Assembly (NCBI GenBank): GCA_900762015.1
Contig: CAAFEX010000103.1
Span: 1-42,497 of the forward strand
From: an uncultured Collinsella sp.
Lineage (GTDB): Bacteria > Actinomycetota > Coriobacteriia > Coriobacteriales > Coriobacteriaceae
DNA: 42,497 nt
Direction of reading: 5' to 3'
Shown here: piece after piece, positions 15,797 to 26,330 of the stretch
How the letters are laid out: every line of letters starts with the position of its first letter
Numbering within the stretch: position 1 is the stretch's first letter
Made by a program: the position numbers and the translations under genes
The notes under the pieces: generated by a model
Seen by the model: only the letters and a program-made list of their open reading frames with translations
Told to the model about the DNA's origin: nothing
The model's database searches: none

Positions 15797-15850
15797 GCTA
15801 TTTACCGACTGACGCCGCGGAGACAGGTCCCCCATGCATCAAGGAGTTGA

Positions 15851-17800
15851 CTAGAGCTCGCAGGCAACCTTATAGCCATCGCCGATGGCGTCGCGAATGT
15901 TGCCGCACTTGTTGGCGTCGCCCAGCACGTGGGTGGCAACACCGGCAGCAACAAGGTCGTCGGCCAGCTTGGTATTGGGACGATAGCCCATGGCAAGCAC
16001 CAGCGTATCGGCACCGGTGATGGTGTGGATCTCGCCGTCCTTCTCGTAGCTGATGGTGTCCTCGGTAATCTCGGTCACCTTGGCCTCGGTCAGCACGTGG
16101 ACGCCCTTGGAGAGCATGCGCGTGATGAGCACCGCGCGGCCGGCGCCGCCCTCGTTGGCAGCGAGCGTCTTGGTCATCTCGATGACGGTGACGTCGCGGT
16201 TGGCCGGCGACAGGTCGTTGACCAGCGGAGCCAGATAGTCGGCCGTCTCGCAGCCGACGGTGCCGCCGCCCACGATGACGATCTTCTTACCCGGGAAGGC
16301 ATTGCCGCCCAGCAGATCGTCAGCCGTCATGACCTGCTTAAAGCCCTGCATAAAGGCCGGAGCGATAGGCTCGGCGCCATAGGCCAGGACAACCTCGTAG
16401 CCGGCGTAGTCGCGTTGGATGTCCTCGACCGAAAGCTCGGTACCAAAGACACACTTCACACCAGCCTCGGCAAGACGACGATACTGGTACTTGATCACGC
16501 GGGTGAGCTCCTGCTTTGCCGGCGGAACGGCAGCGATGCGCATCTCGCCGCCCGGCTCGTCCTGCTTATCCACGAGCACCACGTTATGACCGCGCTTGGC
16601 GGCAATGTAGGCTGCCTCCATGCCCGCAGGACCAGCGCCCACAACCAGTACGTTCTTAGCCTCGGCGGCAGGCTCGTAGCCGGCCTCGTCGCGCTCCACG
16701 TCCGGGTTAACGGTGCAGGAGATGCGTTTGCCAAACATGATGCCGTTCAGGCAGCGCAGGCAACCGATGCAGGGGCGAATCTCGTCGGCGTTGCCGGCAG
16801 CCGCCTTGTTGCAGAACTCGGCATCGCACAGGTTGGCGCGGCCCATCATGCAGATGTCGGCGGCGCCGTCCTCGATCAGCTCCTCGGCAATCCATGCCTC
16901 ATTGATGCGACCGACCGTAGCGACGGGAATGTTGACGTGCTTTTTGATCTCGCGCGAGCAGGCGGCGTGCGAAGCCTGCTGGGTGCCGGCGGCGGGAATC
17001 GCGGAGCCGCGCTTGATGGTGGTGCCGCCCGACACGTGGATCATGTCGACGCCGGCCTTCTCCAGGCGACGCGAGACATAAATCATGTCGTTGAGAGTCA
17101 GGCCGCCATCGGTGTACTCGTCGCCCGAGATGCGGACGTCGATGATGAAGTCCTTGCCGCAGCGCTCGCGAATCTCGGCGATGACCTCGAGCAAAAAGCG
17201 CATGCGAGCATCGAGCGAGCCACCGTACTCGTCGGTACGCTTGTTGTAGAGCGGGGTCAAGAAGCCGCCGAGCATGCCGTGGGCGTGCGCCGCATGGACC
17301 TCGACGCCATCGACGCCGGCCTTCTGCATACGCACGGCAGCGTCGCCAAACTGGTGCGTGAGCTCGTGAATCTCGTCAACCGTGATGGGGCGCGGCGCCT
17401 CGCGGGCATAGGACGGGCCCACGAAGGACGGGGCGATCAGGCGCGGCGTGCCCGGGATGTTAAAGGCCATATAGGCGGGATGGAAGAGCTGCGGCATGAT
17501 CTTGCAGCCGTACTCGTGGACGGCCGCGGCGAGCTTTTCCCAACCGGGGATAAACGTGTCGTCGTAGCAGCACATGTCACCCGGCAGATAGGTATAGGTG
17601 GGCTCGACCGTCACGACCTCGGTAATGATGAGGCCAACGCCGCCCTTGGCACGGGCACGGTAATGATCGACCAAGTCGTCGGTCACATAGCCATGATCGG
17701 CCAGGTTCGTGGATACCGGCGGCATAAAGACGCGGTTCTTGACCTCGGTCGTACCGACCTTGATCGGGCTAAAGAGCATCGGGTAGGCGGATGACTCCAT
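15851..17800 (-). CDS. Old-Yellow-Enzyme/2,4-dienoyl-CoA reductase-like flavoprotein (FMN, 4Fe-4S, FAD)
   Basis: 649-residue three-part oxidoreductase. An N-terminal FMN TIM barrel (about 1-330; HAAHAHGMLGGFLTP, DVRISGDEYTDGG) is followed by a Cys cluster CIGCLRCLNG with a fourth Cys in RISCTVNP for a 4Fe-4S centre, then an FAD/NAD(P) domain with VLVVGAGPAGMEAA and IVIVGGGTVGCETA. FadH, enoate reductases and the BaiCD/BaiH bile-acid enzymes share this architecture. They reduce C=C bonds next to a carbonyl. The substrate cannot be read here, and no neighbour indicates one. The start at 17800 has AAAGGAAG upstream; an in-frame start 29 codons earlier is not supported. Confidence 0.87.
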   Translation of the reverse strand: MESSAYPMLFSPIKVGTTEVKNRVFMPPVSTNLADHGYVTDDLVDHYRARAKGGVGLIITEVVTVEPTYTYLPGDMCCYDDTFIPGWEKLAAAVHEYGCKIMPQLFHPAYMAFNIPGTPRLIAPSFVGPSYAREAPRPITVDEIHELTHQFGDAAVRMQKAGVDGVEVHAAHAHGMLGGFLTPLYNKRTDEYGGSLDARMRFLLEVIAEIRERCGKDFIIDVRISGDEYTDGGLTLNDMIYVSRRLEKAGVDMIHVSGGTTIKRGSAIPAAGTQQASHAACSREIKKHVNIPVATVGRINEAWIAEELIEDGAADICMMGRANLCDAEFCNKAAAGNADEIRPCIGCLRCLNGIMFGKRISCTVNPDVERDEAGYEPAAEAKNVLVVGAGPAGMEAAYIAAKRGHNVVLVDKQDEPGGEMRIAAVPPAKQELTRVIKYQYRRLAEAGVKCVFGTELSVEDIQRDYAGYEVVLAYGAEPIAPAFMQGFKQVMTADDLLGGNAFPGKKIVIVGGGTVGCETADYLAPLVNDLSPANRDVTVIEMTKTLAANEGGAGRAVLITRMLSKGVHVLTEAKVTEITEDTISYEKDGEIHTITGADTLVLAMGYRPNTKLADDLVAAGVATHVLGDANKCGNIRDAIGDGYKVACEL

Positions 17801-17920
17801 ACAGGCTTCCTTTCGTTTGAGCCGCTCGGCGGCAGTTGCTAACGTACCTATCGTATCAGTATCCGCCGCATTCGTACTCGCTCGCACTCCCCACCTTCAA
17901 TCCCGACCCTCACAAAAAAG

Positions 17921-17983
17921 TTGCGGTGGAATACGGAGTAGATAAGGCCTTTGACAGCCAAAACAGTCCGTATTTCACCGCAA
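17921..17983 (-). repeat. 63-bp palindromic repeat, copy C, doubling as kdpC terminator
   Basis: Arms TTGCGGTGGAATACGGA and TCCGTATTTCACCGCAA with a 29-base loop. On the minus strand the hairpin is followed by CTTTTTTGTG, so it forms a rho-independent terminator for the kdp operon. It is nearly identical to copy D, including the flanks. Confidence 0.85.
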
Positions 17984-18048
17984 CCGATGGGTGGGGTGGA
18001 ATTGAGGGCTCAGATAGTCAGTCATGCCCTCATCCGCCACTTCCTCAC

Positions 18049-18639
18049 CTACAGCGCGTCATCCAGCATAAGGTTCACCTTGAGCACGTTGACCGTGGGC
18101 TCGCCGAACACGCCGAGGAAACGGCCCTTGGTGCACGCGGCGATGATGTCGCGCACCTCGTCCTCACTTTTGCCCGTGGCCTTGGCAAGGCGCGGAACCT
18201 GGTACTCGGCGGCATCCGGAGAGATCTCCGGGTCGAGGCCGGACCCCGAACACGTCACCAGATCGACGGGCACGGCGTCCATATCGGCATCGGGGTTGGC
18301 GGCGCAGATCTTCTTCACGCGCGCATCTATCAGCTGCCGATACTCCTCACTCGCCGGGGACAGGTTGGACGGGGCACCATACGCCATGAGCTCGCCGTCT
18401 TCGCCTTCGACAATTGATACGTTCTGGATACGACCCCACATGTGGGCTTCGTCATCGAAGTTCTGGCCGATGAGCTCGGAGCCCACAACCTTGCCGTCGA
18501 CCTTGATGAGCGAACCGTTCGCCTGGTACGGAAACGCAAGCTGCGCGATGCCGGTCACGACGAGCGTATAGCCCAGGCCGCAGACAACGGTAAACAGCGC
18601 GAACACGCCCAGTGCGCGCGATGCAACACCTTTGAACAT
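18049..18639 (-). CDS. kdpC: Potassium-transporting ATPase subunit C
   Basis: 196 residues: one N-terminal membrane segment (about 8-32) and an extracytoplasmic domain. It stabilises the KdpAB complex. Conserved patterns are GSxLIG-like GSELIGQNF, DLVTCSGSGLDPEISPDAAEYQVPR and GEPTVNVLKVNLML. The start at 18639 has GGAGG 5 bases upstream. It is the last gene of kdpFABC, 12 bases after kdpB. Confidence 0.95.
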   Translation of the reverse strand: MFKGVASRALGVFALFTVVCGLGYTLVVTGIAQLAFPYQANGSLIKVDGKVVGSELIGQNFDDEAHMWGRIQNVSIVEGEDGELMAYGAPSNLSPASEEYRQLIDARVKKICAANPDADMDAVPVDLVTCSGSGLDPEISPDAAEYQVPRLAKATGKSEDEVRDIIAACTKGRFLGVFGEPTVNVLKVNLMLDDAL

Positions 18640-18651
18640 ACAAACCTCCAC

Positions 18652-20706
18652 TTACATAATGCCGCAGAACGCGAGCAGCATGTCGATGAGCTTGATGAAT
18701 ACGAACGGGGCAACGATGCCGCCCAGACCCCACACGAGCAGGTTGTGGATCAGCAGCTGTCCGGACGGCACCTCGCGGTACTTAACGCCCTTCAGCGCGG
18801 CCGGGATCAGCGCGACGATAACGAGCGCGTTATAGATGATGGCCGAAAGAACCGCGGACAGCGGGCTTGCCAGACCGAGAATGTTGAGCGCGCCAAGGCC
18901 CGGGTAGATCGGCGAGAACAGGGCCGGGATGATAGCGAAGTACTTCGCCATGTCGTTGGCGACCGAGAAGGTCGTGAGCGAACCGCGGGTCATGAGCAGC
19001 TGCTTGCCGATACGCACGACCTCGATGAGCTTGGTGGGGCTGGAGTCGAGGTCGACCATATTGCCGGCCTCCTTGGCAGCCTGGGTGCCCGTGTTCATGG
19101 CCACGGCGACATCCGCCTGCGCCAGCGCCGGCGCGTCGTTGGTGCCGTCGCCGGTCATGGCGACCAGGTGGCCCTCACGCTGGAACTCGCGGATCTTCTC
19201 GAGCTTGCCCTCAGGGGTGGCCTCGGCCAGGAAGTCGTCAACGCCGGCCTCGGCGGCGATTGCCGCGGCGGTGAGCGGGTTGTCGCCCGTCACCATGATG
19301 GTCTTGATGCCCATCTTGCGCAGGTCGGCGAACTTCTCCTTAACGCCGGACTTGATGATGTCCTTGAGGTACACAACGCCCAGCACGCGGCAGTTCTTGG
19401 TCACGACCAGCGGGGTGCCGCCGGCCTTGGCGATGCGCTCGACGGCCTCGTCGCACTCCTGGGAGAACACGCCGCCGGCTGCCTCCACATAGGTGCGCAC
19501 GGAATCGGCAGCGCCCTTGCGGATCTCATTGCCCTCGTAGTTCACACCGGACATGCGGGTCGCCGCGGTGAAGGGGATGAACTCCATACCCTTATCCTCG
19601 AGTGTGCGGCCGCGCAGACCGAACTGCTCCTTGGCGAGCACGACGATGGAACGGCCTTCGGGGGTCTCGTCGGCCAGCGAGGAAAGCTGGGCGGCATCGG
19701 CCAGCTCCGCGGGATCGATGCCGTCGACCGGGATGAACTCGGCGGCTTGGCGGTTACCCAGGGTGATGGTGCCGGTCTTGTCGAGCATGAGGATGTCGAC
19801 GTCGCCGGCGGCCTCGATGGCGCGGCCGGACATGGCCAGCACGTTGGCCTCGTTCAGACGGCTCATGCCGGCGATGCCGATGGCGGAAAGAAGGGCGCCG
19901 ATGGTAGTAGGAGCCAGGCACACGAGCAGCGCCACGAGCGTGGTCACGGCCGTGGGGTTGTCCATGTCGTTAAGACCGACCGAGAAGCAGGAGTAACAAT
20001 ACAGGGCCAGCGTGACCAGGATAAAGACGATGGAGAGGGCCACCAGGAAGATCTCCAGAGCGATCTCGTTAGGGGTCTTCTTGCGCGCGGCACCCTCGAC
20101 CATCGCGATCATTTTGTCCAGGAAGCTCTGGCCGGGCTCACTGGAGATCTTGACGATGATCCAGTCGGACAGCACCGTGGTACCGCCGGTAACGGCAGAG
20201 CGGTCGCCGCCGGCCTCGCGGACCACGGGGGCGGACTCGCCGGTGATGGCGGACTCGTCAACGGAAGCAGCGCCCTCGATGACGTCGCCGTCGCCGGGAA
20301 TCTGCTCGCCGGCGCGTACGATCACCAGGTCGCCGCGCGTGAGCTCGGTGCCGGGAACGACGGTGAAGTGCTCCTTGTCCTCAACGGACTCGATGCGATG
20401 GGCCTCGACATCCTTCTTGGCCGCACGCAGGGAATCGGCCTGGGCCTTACCGCGGCCCTCGGCAAGCGCCTCGGCGAAGTTCGAGAACAGGTCGGTAAGC
20501 CACAGGATGACCGCGATGGCGACCACATAGTAGGTGGGCACACCCGCGTCCTGCACACCGAAAATGGAAGCGACGGCCAGGACGGAGGTCATGACGGCGG
20601 AAAGCCACACCAGGAACATGACCGGGTTTTGAATCTGGACGCGAGGATCCAGCTTGGCAAACGAGTCGCGGACCGCGCGGCCCATCATGTCTTTTTGCAT
20701 AGTCAT
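18652..20706 (-). CDS. kdpB: Potassium-transporting P-type ATPase subunit B
   Basis: 684-residue catalytic subunit of the KdpFABC high-affinity potassium pump. It has the phosphorylation motif DKTGT with Asp309, actuator loop TGES (155-158), the nucleotide-domain [20 protein letters not shown], and about seven membrane segments. The Ser of TGES is the residue that in E. coli is phosphorylated to inhibit the pump. The start at 20706 follows AAAGGAGG. It begins 16 bases after the kdpA stop. Confidence 0.97.
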   Translation of the reverse strand: MTMQKDMMGRAVRDSFAKLDPRVQIQNPVMFLVWLSAVMTSVLAVASIFGVQDAGVPTYYVVAIAVILWLTDLFSNFAEALAEGRGKAQADSLRAAKKDVEAHRIESVEDKEHFTVVPGTELTRGDLVIVRAGEQIPGDGDVIEGAASVDESAITGESAPVVREAGGDRSAVTGGTTVLSDWIIVKISSEPGQSFLDKMIAMVEGAARKKTPNEIALEIFLVALSIVFILVTLALYCYSCFSVGLNDMDNPTAVTTLVALLVCLAPTTIGALLSAIGIAGMSRLNEANVLAMSGRAIEAAGDVDILMLDKTGTITLGNRQAAEFIPVDGIDPAELADAAQLSSLADETPEGRSIVVLAKEQFGLRGRTLEDKGMEFIPFTAATRMSGVNYEGNEIRKGAADSVRTYVEAAGGVFSQECDEAVERIAKAGGTPLVVTKNCRVLGVVYLKDIIKSGVKEKFADLRKMGIKTIMVTGDNPLTAAAIAAEAGVDDFLAEATPEGKLEKIREFQREGHLVAMTGDGTNDAPALAQADVAVAMNTGTQAAKEAGNMVDLDSSPTKLIEVVRIGKQLLMTRGSLTTFSVANDMAKYFAIIPALFSPIYPGLGALNILGLASPLSAVLSAIIYNALVIVALIPAALKGVKYREVPSGQLLIHNLLVWGLGGIVAPFVFIKLIDMLLAFCGIM

Positions 20707-20722
20707 AAATCTGCGCCCTCCT

Positions 20723-22546
20723 TTACGCAATCATCTGGAAGAACTCGGCAACGGGGCCAAGCGCCAGGGCCGGGAAGAAGCTCAGGGCACCGATCAGCAG
20801 AACGATGAACACGAGCAGGAATACGAACATGCCGTTGGTGGTAGACAGGGTACCGGCGCTCTCGGCGACCTTGCCCTTCTTGGCCAGCGAGCCGGCGATA
20901 GCCAGCGTACCGATGATGGGCATGAAGCGGGCGAACAGCATCTCGAGGCCGAGCATGACGTTGATCCAGGGAATGTTGCAGTTCATGCCTGCAAACGCCG
21001 AGCCGTTGTTGCCGCCGCATGAGGTGAAGGCATACAGCGCCTCGGAGAAGCCGTGCGCGCCACCATTGTTGAGCTGGTCGGCAAGACCGGGCACCATGCA
21101 GGCGATGGCCGAGCACACCAGAATGGCAAACGGAGTTGCCAAGCACAGGACAACTGCCCAGCGCATCTCGCCCGGCTCGATCTTCTTGCCCAGGAACTCA
21201 GGCGTGCGTCCGACCATGAGGCCGGCGATGAACACTGTGAGGATGGCGAAGCCGATCATGCCGTACAGGCCGCAGCCCACGCCGCCGAAGACGACCTCGC
21301 CCAGAGCAATCTGGAGCATCTGGACAAAACCGCCCAGCGGGGTGTAGGAGTCGTGCATGGAGTTAACCGAGCCGTTGGAAGCAGCCGTCGTGAAAGCGGA
21401 CCAGGTAGAAGAGGAGGCGATACCGAAACGGCTCTCCTTGCCCTCCATGTTGCCGCCGGCCTGGCCGTCGGTCATCTCGATATTGACCGCTCCGCCATCG
21501 GCCAGCTGCGGGGTGCCCGCATGCTCGTTGACGGCGATGATGCCGGTGAAGATCACCAGCAGGATGAACATGGCGGCAAAGATGGCCTTGCCCTGCTTGG
21601 TGTTCTTGACGCCGATACCGAAGGCGAAGCAACAGGCGGCCGGAATCAGCAGCAGGCTGGTCATCTCGATGATGTTGGTGAAGGCACTGGGGTTCTCATA
21701 CGGATGGGCGGAGTTCACGCCGAAGAAGCCGCCGCCGTTGGTGCCGGACTGCTTGATGGCGACCTGAGGAGCCGCGGGACCCTGGGGCAGGAACTGCTCG
21801 GTGACCACGCGCGCGCCCTCGACAACCTTGCCGTCGACCTTGACCGTGTCGCCCTCAATCTGGGCGCCGTCGATGACGCTCCAGCCGCCGTCTGCATTAG
21901 GCTGAACAGCGACGGGTTCTACGAGCTCAGCCTTCTGAGCCGGCTGGAAGTTGGAGATGACGCCACCGGCAGCCAGGCAGATGCCGAACACGAGGTTCAG
22001 CGGGATGAGCACATACAGGACGGTGCGGGTGAGGTCGACCCAGAAGGAACCCAGACCCTGCTCCTTGACCTGACGGAAGCCGCGGATCAGCGCGAACATG
22101 ACCGCGATACCGATGCCAGCGGAAACGAAGTTCTGCACAGTGAGACCCATGAACTGCACAAGGTAGGACAGGGTGGTCTCACCGGAGTAGGACTGCCAGT
22201 TGGTGTTGGTTATGAAGGAAGCAGCCGTATTGAACGACAGGTCCCATGACACACCCGGCAGGTGCTGGGGATTGCCTGGCAAGAAGGACTGAAGCGCCTG
22301 GAGTGCCACAAGAGTCACGAGGCCGATCCCCGAAAAGACCAGCACGCTCGCCAGATAGCGCCTACACCCCATCTGTTCTGCAGCGTCGATGCGAAGCAGA
22401 CGATAGACGCCACGCTCCACAGGAGCAATCACAGGCGACAGGAACGTATGCTCACCATCCATGATATGGGCCATGAACCGACCGAGCGGAACGGCCAGGA
22501 CGACGAGTACGGCAAAGTACAAGATGTACTGAATCGCAGCGTCCAT
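20723..22546 (-). CDS. kdpA: Potassium-transporting ATPase subunit A (K+ channel-like)
   Basis: 607-residue membrane subunit that forms the selectivity filter of the pump, related to the K+ channel superfamily. Filter-region motifs such as [34 protein letters not shown] and [14 protein letters not shown] are present. It is about 50 residues longer than E. coli KdpA, mostly because of an extracytoplasmic loop near residues 215-255 ([12 protein letters not shown] region). It follows kdpF, whose stop lies 3 bases upstream of the ATG. Confidence 0.96.
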   Translation of the reverse strand: MDAAIQYILYFAVLVVLAVPLGRFMAHIMDGEHTFLSPVIAPVERGVYRLLRIDAAEQMGCRRYLASVLVFSGIGLVTLVALQALQSFLPGNPQHLPGVSWDLSFNTAASFITNTNWQSYSGETTLSYLVQFMGLTVQNFVSAGIGIAVMFALIRGFRQVKEQGLGSFWVDLTRTVLYVLIPLNLVFGICLAAGGVISNFQPAQKAELVEPVAVQPNADGGWSVIDGAQIEGDTVKVDGKVVEGARVVTEQFLPQGPAAPQVAIKQSGTNGGGFFGVNSAHPYENPSAFTNIIEMTSLLLIPAACCFAFGIGVKNTKQGKAIFAAMFILLVIFTGIIAVNEHAGTPQLADGGAVNIEMTDGQAGGNMEGKESRFGIASSSTWSAFTTAASNGSVNSMHDSYTPLGGFVQMLQIALGEVVFGGVGCGLYGMIGFAILTVFIAGLMVGRTPEFLGKKIEPGEMRWAVVLCLATPFAILVCSAIACMVPGLADQLNNGGAHGFSEALYAFTSCGGNNGSAFAGMNCNIPWINVMLGLEMLFARFMPIIGTLAIAGSLAKKGKVAESAGTLSTTNGMFVFLLVFIVLLIGALSFFPALALGPVAEFFQMIA

Positions 22547-22549
22547 AGT

Positions 22550-22636
22550 TTACGAATCACTCCTCATCAGAATGTAGATGTAATAGATAAGAAGTCCAAT
22601 GCAGACGACTCCGATGATGGGAATGAGGATGTCCAT
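22550..22636 (-). CDS. kdpF: Potassium-transporting ATPase subunit F (28 residues)
   Basis: A tiny ORF that encodes a single hydrophobic helix beginning MDILIPIIGVVCIGLLIYY and ending MRSDS. It has its own RBS (AAAGGGG, about 6 bases upstream of ATG) and stops 3 bases before kdpA, the standard place for KdpF. KdpF is a lipid-like stabilising peptide of the pump. Size, hydrophobicity and position all fit. Confidence 0.88.
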   Translation of the reverse strand: MDILIPIIGVVCIGLLIYYIYILMRSDS

Positions 22637-22699
22637 TTACCGCCCCTTTCACACGCGGTCCGATGTCTCGGACGCCTGCCCTCGCAAGCGTCTGGGGAC

Positions 22700-22880
22700 A
22701 GTAAACGCTTCTAGGGATTAAAGAGGCGTGAGGGCCGGGGCTCACGTCCTTAAGATGCCGTAAAGATGCAGGTAGAAAGCACTATTGCAGCTGCAGTGCG
22801 CCTATACTCGACCTCGCGAGCATACAGTGGCGTCCTCACCGCGTATGCACGCATGGGCAACACTTCAGAAAGGCTACGCT
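22700..22880. promoter_or_regulatory. Divergent kdpF / kdpD promoter region with a KdpE-like direct repeat
   Basis: AAGATGC occurs twice, at 22752-22758 and 22763-22769, an 11-bp period typical of OmpR-family sites. It lies about midway between the divergent kdpF and kdpD starts. A GC-rich hairpin-prone segment (22720-22745) adjoins it. Confidence 0.45.
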
Positions 22881-25616
22881 ATGCAGCGCGACGCATCGGA
22901 CACTCGCGTCAATCCAGACCTCATCCTCAAGGCAATTGAGAAAGACGAGGTCGCCGATGACGCTCGAACCAGCCGGGGACACCTTAAGATTTTCTTTGGC
23001 TACGCTGCTGGCACAGGCAAAACCTATGCGATGCTTCAAGCCGCCCACGCCGCCAAGCGGCGAGGTGTCGACGTCGTCGCGGGATACATCGAGCCGCACG
23101 AACGTCCGGCAACTGCCCATCTTGCACAAGGGCTTGAGAACGTGCCCTGTAAACTCATCGAGCACAACGGCATTGCGCTCAGCGAGTTCGATCTAGATGC
23201 GGCTATCGAACGCGCCCCTCAGCTCATCCTTGTCGACGAGCTCGCCCATACGAATGCGCCGGGGTCTCGCCACGACAAACGCTATCAAGACGTCGAGGAA
23301 CTTCTACATGCGGGCATCGACGTCTATACGACCGTGAACGTTCAGCATATCGAGAGCCTAAACGACATGGTTGCATCCATCACCGGCGTTGTCGTGAGCG
23401 AACGAATCCCCGACCGTATCTTCGATGATGCCGACCAGGTCGAGCTCGTCGACATAGAGCCCGAAGACCTACTTGAGCGCCTTCGCGCCGGTCTCGTCTA
23501 CCGTCCCGCACAAGCCGACCGAGCGCAACAGCATTTTTTTACCGTCGAGAACCTCACCGCACTCCGAGAAATCGCGCTGCGCCGCTGCGCCGATCGCACC
23601 GGCCACCTCACAGACGCCGCACGCGTGCTGGGAAACCGTGACTACTACACCAGGGAGCGTATCTTAGTCTGCGTCTCCCCGGCGCCGACCAATCCCCGCA
23701 TCGTCCGTGCCGCCGCACGCATGGCGAAAGCGTTTCGCAGCGAGCTCGTCGCCCTGTTCGTAGAGAGCCCGCGCACGCAAGCCATGAGCGATGATGAGCG
23801 CGCCAAGCTTGCAGCCAATATCGCCCTAGCCGAGCAGCTCGGAGCACATATGGAAACCGTCTATGGCGACGACGTCGCGTTTCAGATCTCCGAGTTCGCG
23901 CGCCTGTCGGGTATTTCGAAGATCGTCATGGGACGCACGGGCGAGCACAGCAGCGTCCGTCAGGCCCTCTTTGGCCGCAAATCTCTCGTAGAACAGCTCA
24001 TAGCATTCGCCCCGAACCTCGACATTTACATCATTCCAGACCAGTCGACTCCGCCCTCCCGGCCCAAAGGACGCCGGCATGCGCTCGCCCTGCAGCCGCC
24101 CAGCAGCCGAAACGTGCTTCGCACGCTGGCCCTCTCTCTTGTCGCCACGGCGATCGGCACGGCTTTCCGCCATCTGGGATTTGCCGATTCCAGCATCATA
24201 TCCCTCTATATCCTCACGGCCCTGCTGACCGCCGTCACCACGACGGGGCGTATCTGCACGATCGTATCGAGCGTGCTCTCTGTAGTGCTTTACAACTTCT
24301 GCTTCGTCACGCCTCTGTTTTCGCTCGCCAGCTACGACCGAAGCTATCTGGTCACGTTCGGCATCATGTTCGCTACCGCTATGGTCGCCGGCGAGTTAAC
24401 TGCGCGCATCGCCGACAACGCCCGTACCTCCGCCGAGAACGCATTCAAAACGCGTGTACTCCTCGAAACGAACCAGCTCTTGCAGCAAGCCCATAGCGCG
24501 GAGGAGTGCGCCCGCGTCGCCATGAACCAACTCGTCAAACTGCTAAAACTCGACGTGGTCTTCTACCCCGCCGAACACGGCACGCTCGGCAAGGCGCTCT
24601 ATGAGTCCGCTGGCACCGAAAACCGATCCGCGTCGCTGCTCACCGACTACGAGCGCGCCGTTGCAACCTGGACCTTCACCAACAACAAGCGCGCGGGCGC
24701 AAGCACGCGGACCCTGCCTGAGGCGCGCTGTCTCTACCTCGCGGTTCGCACCGGCGACAAGGTATTCGGTGTCATCGGCATCGCCCTGGAGGGGCGCGAG
24801 ACCGAAGCCTTCGAGCATTCGATCGTCCTATCTATCGTAGGTGAATGCGCCTTGGCGCTCGAAAGTGACCGAGCGGCGCAAGAGCGCGAAGAGGCTGCGG
24901 TCTTGGCGAAAAACGAGCAGCTGCGCGCCAACCTTTTGCGCTCCATCGGCCACGATTTGAGGACACCCCTCACGGCTATATCCGGATCTGCGGCAATCCT
25001 TCGGAAGAGCGACGAGAGGCTCAGCCTCGAACAACGCTGCGATCTTGCCGATGCCATCTACGATGACTCCCTCTGGCTTATCGATACCGTGGAGAACCTC
25101 CTCGCCATCACACGCGTCGAGGACGGCACCATTCGCCTCAACCTCACATCCGAGCTCATCGACGAGGTCATCGAGGCCGCCCTCAGCCATGTCGCCCAAG
25201 CATCGCATGGACATGCCGTCACCATCGAGCACACTGACGACATCCTGCTGGTACGCGTCGACGTCCATCTCATCATGCAGGTGCTTACGAATCTCATCAT
25301 GAACGCCTTCAAATACACGCCCGAGGACTCGACTGTCACCGTCAGCGCACGTCGCGAGGGCGCGTTCGTCGTGGTGGACGTCGCAGACGATGGGCCGGGT
25401 GTGGCAGACTGCGACAAGCCTCATATCTTTGAGCGCTTCTTTACCTCAGGCAATACGCGGCCCGTGGATTCGCGTCGAAGCATCGGCCTTGGGCTGTCGC
25501 TCTGCCGCTCCATCGTGGAGGCGCATGGCGGCGTCATCGAAGTTCGCGACAACCACCCCCATGGGGCCGTCTTCCGTTTTACCCTGCCCGCTGAGGAGAT
25601 CGAGATTCATGAATAA
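22881..25616 (+). CDS. kdpD: KdpD osmosensitive potassium sensor histidine kinase
   Basis: 911 residues: an N-terminal KdpD domain with Walker A GYAAGTGKT (40-48), a universal-stress-protein-like domain (about 240-370), four membrane helices (about 405-505), a GAF-like domain, and the kinase core with SIGHDLRTPLT (phospho-acceptor His near 690) and the ATPase boxes NAFKYTPED and GLGLSLCRSI. It senses potassium limitation and phosphorylates KdpE. The start at 22881 has GAAAGG upstream; an in-frame ATG 32 codons earlier is unsupported. The stop overlaps the start of kdpE by 8 bases. Confidence 0.95.
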   Translation: MQRDASDTRVNPDLILKAIEKDEVADDARTSRGHLKIFFGYAAGTGKTYAMLQAAHAAKRRGVDVVAGYIEPHERPATAHLAQGLENVPCKLIEHNGIALSEFDLDAAIERAPQLILVDELAHTNAPGSRHDKRYQDVEELLHAGIDVYTTVNVQHIESLNDMVASITGVVVSERIPDRIFDDADQVELVDIEPEDLLERLRAGLVYRPAQADRAQQHFFTVENLTALREIALRRCADRTGHLTDAARVLGNRDYYTRERILVCVSPAPTNPRIVRAAARMAKAFRSELVALFVESPRTQAMSDDERAKLAANIALAEQLGAHMETVYGDDVAFQISEFARLSGISKIVMGRTGEHSSVRQALFGRKSLVEQLIAFAPNLDIYIIPDQSTPPSRPKGRRHALALQPPSSRNVLRTLALSLVATAIGTAFRHLGFADSSIISLYILTALLTAVTTTGRICTIVSSVLSVVLYNFCFVTPLFSLASYDRSYLVTFGIMFATAMVAGELTARIADNARTSAENAFKTRVLLETNQLLQQAHSAEECARVAMNQLVKLLKLDVVFYPAEHGTLGKALYESAGTENRSASLLTDYERAVATWTFTNNKRAGASTRTLPEARCLYLAVRTGDKVFGVIGIALEGRETEAFEHSIVLSIVGECALALESDRAAQEREEAAVLAKNEQLRANLLRSIGHDLRTPLTAISGSAAILRKSDERLSLEQRCDLADAIYDDSLWLIDTVENLLAITRVEDGTIRLNLTSELIDEVIEAALSHVAQASHGHAVTIEHTDDILLVRVDVHLIMQVLTNLIMNAFKYTPEDSTVTVSARREGAFVVVDVADDGPGVADCDKPHIFERFFTSGNTRPVDSRRSIGLGLSLCRSIVEAHGGVIEVRDNHPHGAVFRFTLPAEEIEIHE

Positions 25617-26313
25617 TGCCGCTAAGCCACGCATCCTCCTGGTCGAAGATGACCTGACCGTTCAAAACCTCGTTTCGACCGCGCTTGACCTCCACGGCTA
25701 TGTCGTGAGCAAGGTTTGCAACGGCCAGGCCGCCATCATGGATGCGGTATCGCATGGCCCCAGTCTCATCATGCTCGACCTCGGCCTTCCCGACATTGAC
25801 GGTATCGAGGTCATCACGAAGATCCGAAGCTGGTCGGCAGTCCCCATTATCGTCATTTCGGCGCGCACCGAAGATTCCGACAAGATTGCAGCACTTGACG
25901 CGGGGGCAGACGACTACCTCACCAAGCCCTTTTCTGTGGATGAGTTGCTCGCGCGCGTCCGTGCGAATTTGAGGCGTTCCTCGATGGCGTCGAGCGAGTC
26001 GACAGAAGCGAGCACGTTCGACAACGGTCCGCTGCATATCGACTACGCCGCGGGATACGCGACGAAAGACGGACGCGAGCTCTCGCTCACCCCAACCGAG
26101 TACAAATTGCTCGTCCTTCTGGCGAAAAACGTCGACAAGGTGCTCACCCACACCTTCATCACCCGCGAGATATGGGGCACGAGCTGGGACAGCGATCTGG
26201 CGAGCCTGCGCGTGTTCATGCGCACCCTGCGCAAGAAGATCGAGGCAGACCCCTCTCACCCCAAGATGATTCAGACGCACATGGGTGTCGGGTACCGCAT
26301 GCAGCGTCTCTAG
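25609..26313 (+). CDS. kdpE: KdpE response regulator
   Basis: 234 residues. Receiver domain with acidic pair Asp14/Asp15, phospho-acceptor Asp57 (MLDLGLPD) and Lys106 (LTKPF), then an OmpR-type winged helix ending QTHMGVGYRMQRL. It activates the divergent kdpFABC operon. The ATG at 25609 lies inside the kdpD stop region, with GAGGAG within the end of kdpD, so translation is coupled. Confidence 0.96.
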   Translation: MNNAAKPRILLVEDDLTVQNLVSTALDLHGYVVSKVCNGQAAIMDAVSHGPSLIMLDLGLPDIDGIEVITKIRSWSAVPIIVISARTEDSDKIAALDAGADDYLTKPFSVDELLARVRANLRRSSMASSESTEASTFDNGPLHIDYAAGYATKDGRELSLTPTEYKLLVLLAKNVDKVLTHTFITREIWGTSWDSDLASLRVFMRTLRKKIEADPSHPKMIQTHMGVGYRMQRL

Positions 26314-26330
26314 CCCACCCCACAAAAAAG

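Noticed and set aside
15929..17794. 621-codon open frame opposite the flavoprotein gene
   Set aside because: Antisense shadow of a gene with clear FMN, Fe-S and FAD motifs; no family resemblance of its own.
18442..20808. Very long open reading frame (788 codons) antisense to kdpB/kdpC
   Set aside because: It mirrors strongly supported kdp genes, is rich in Gly/Asp/His/Arg as expected from antisense high-GC codons, and has no RBS or recognisable domain.
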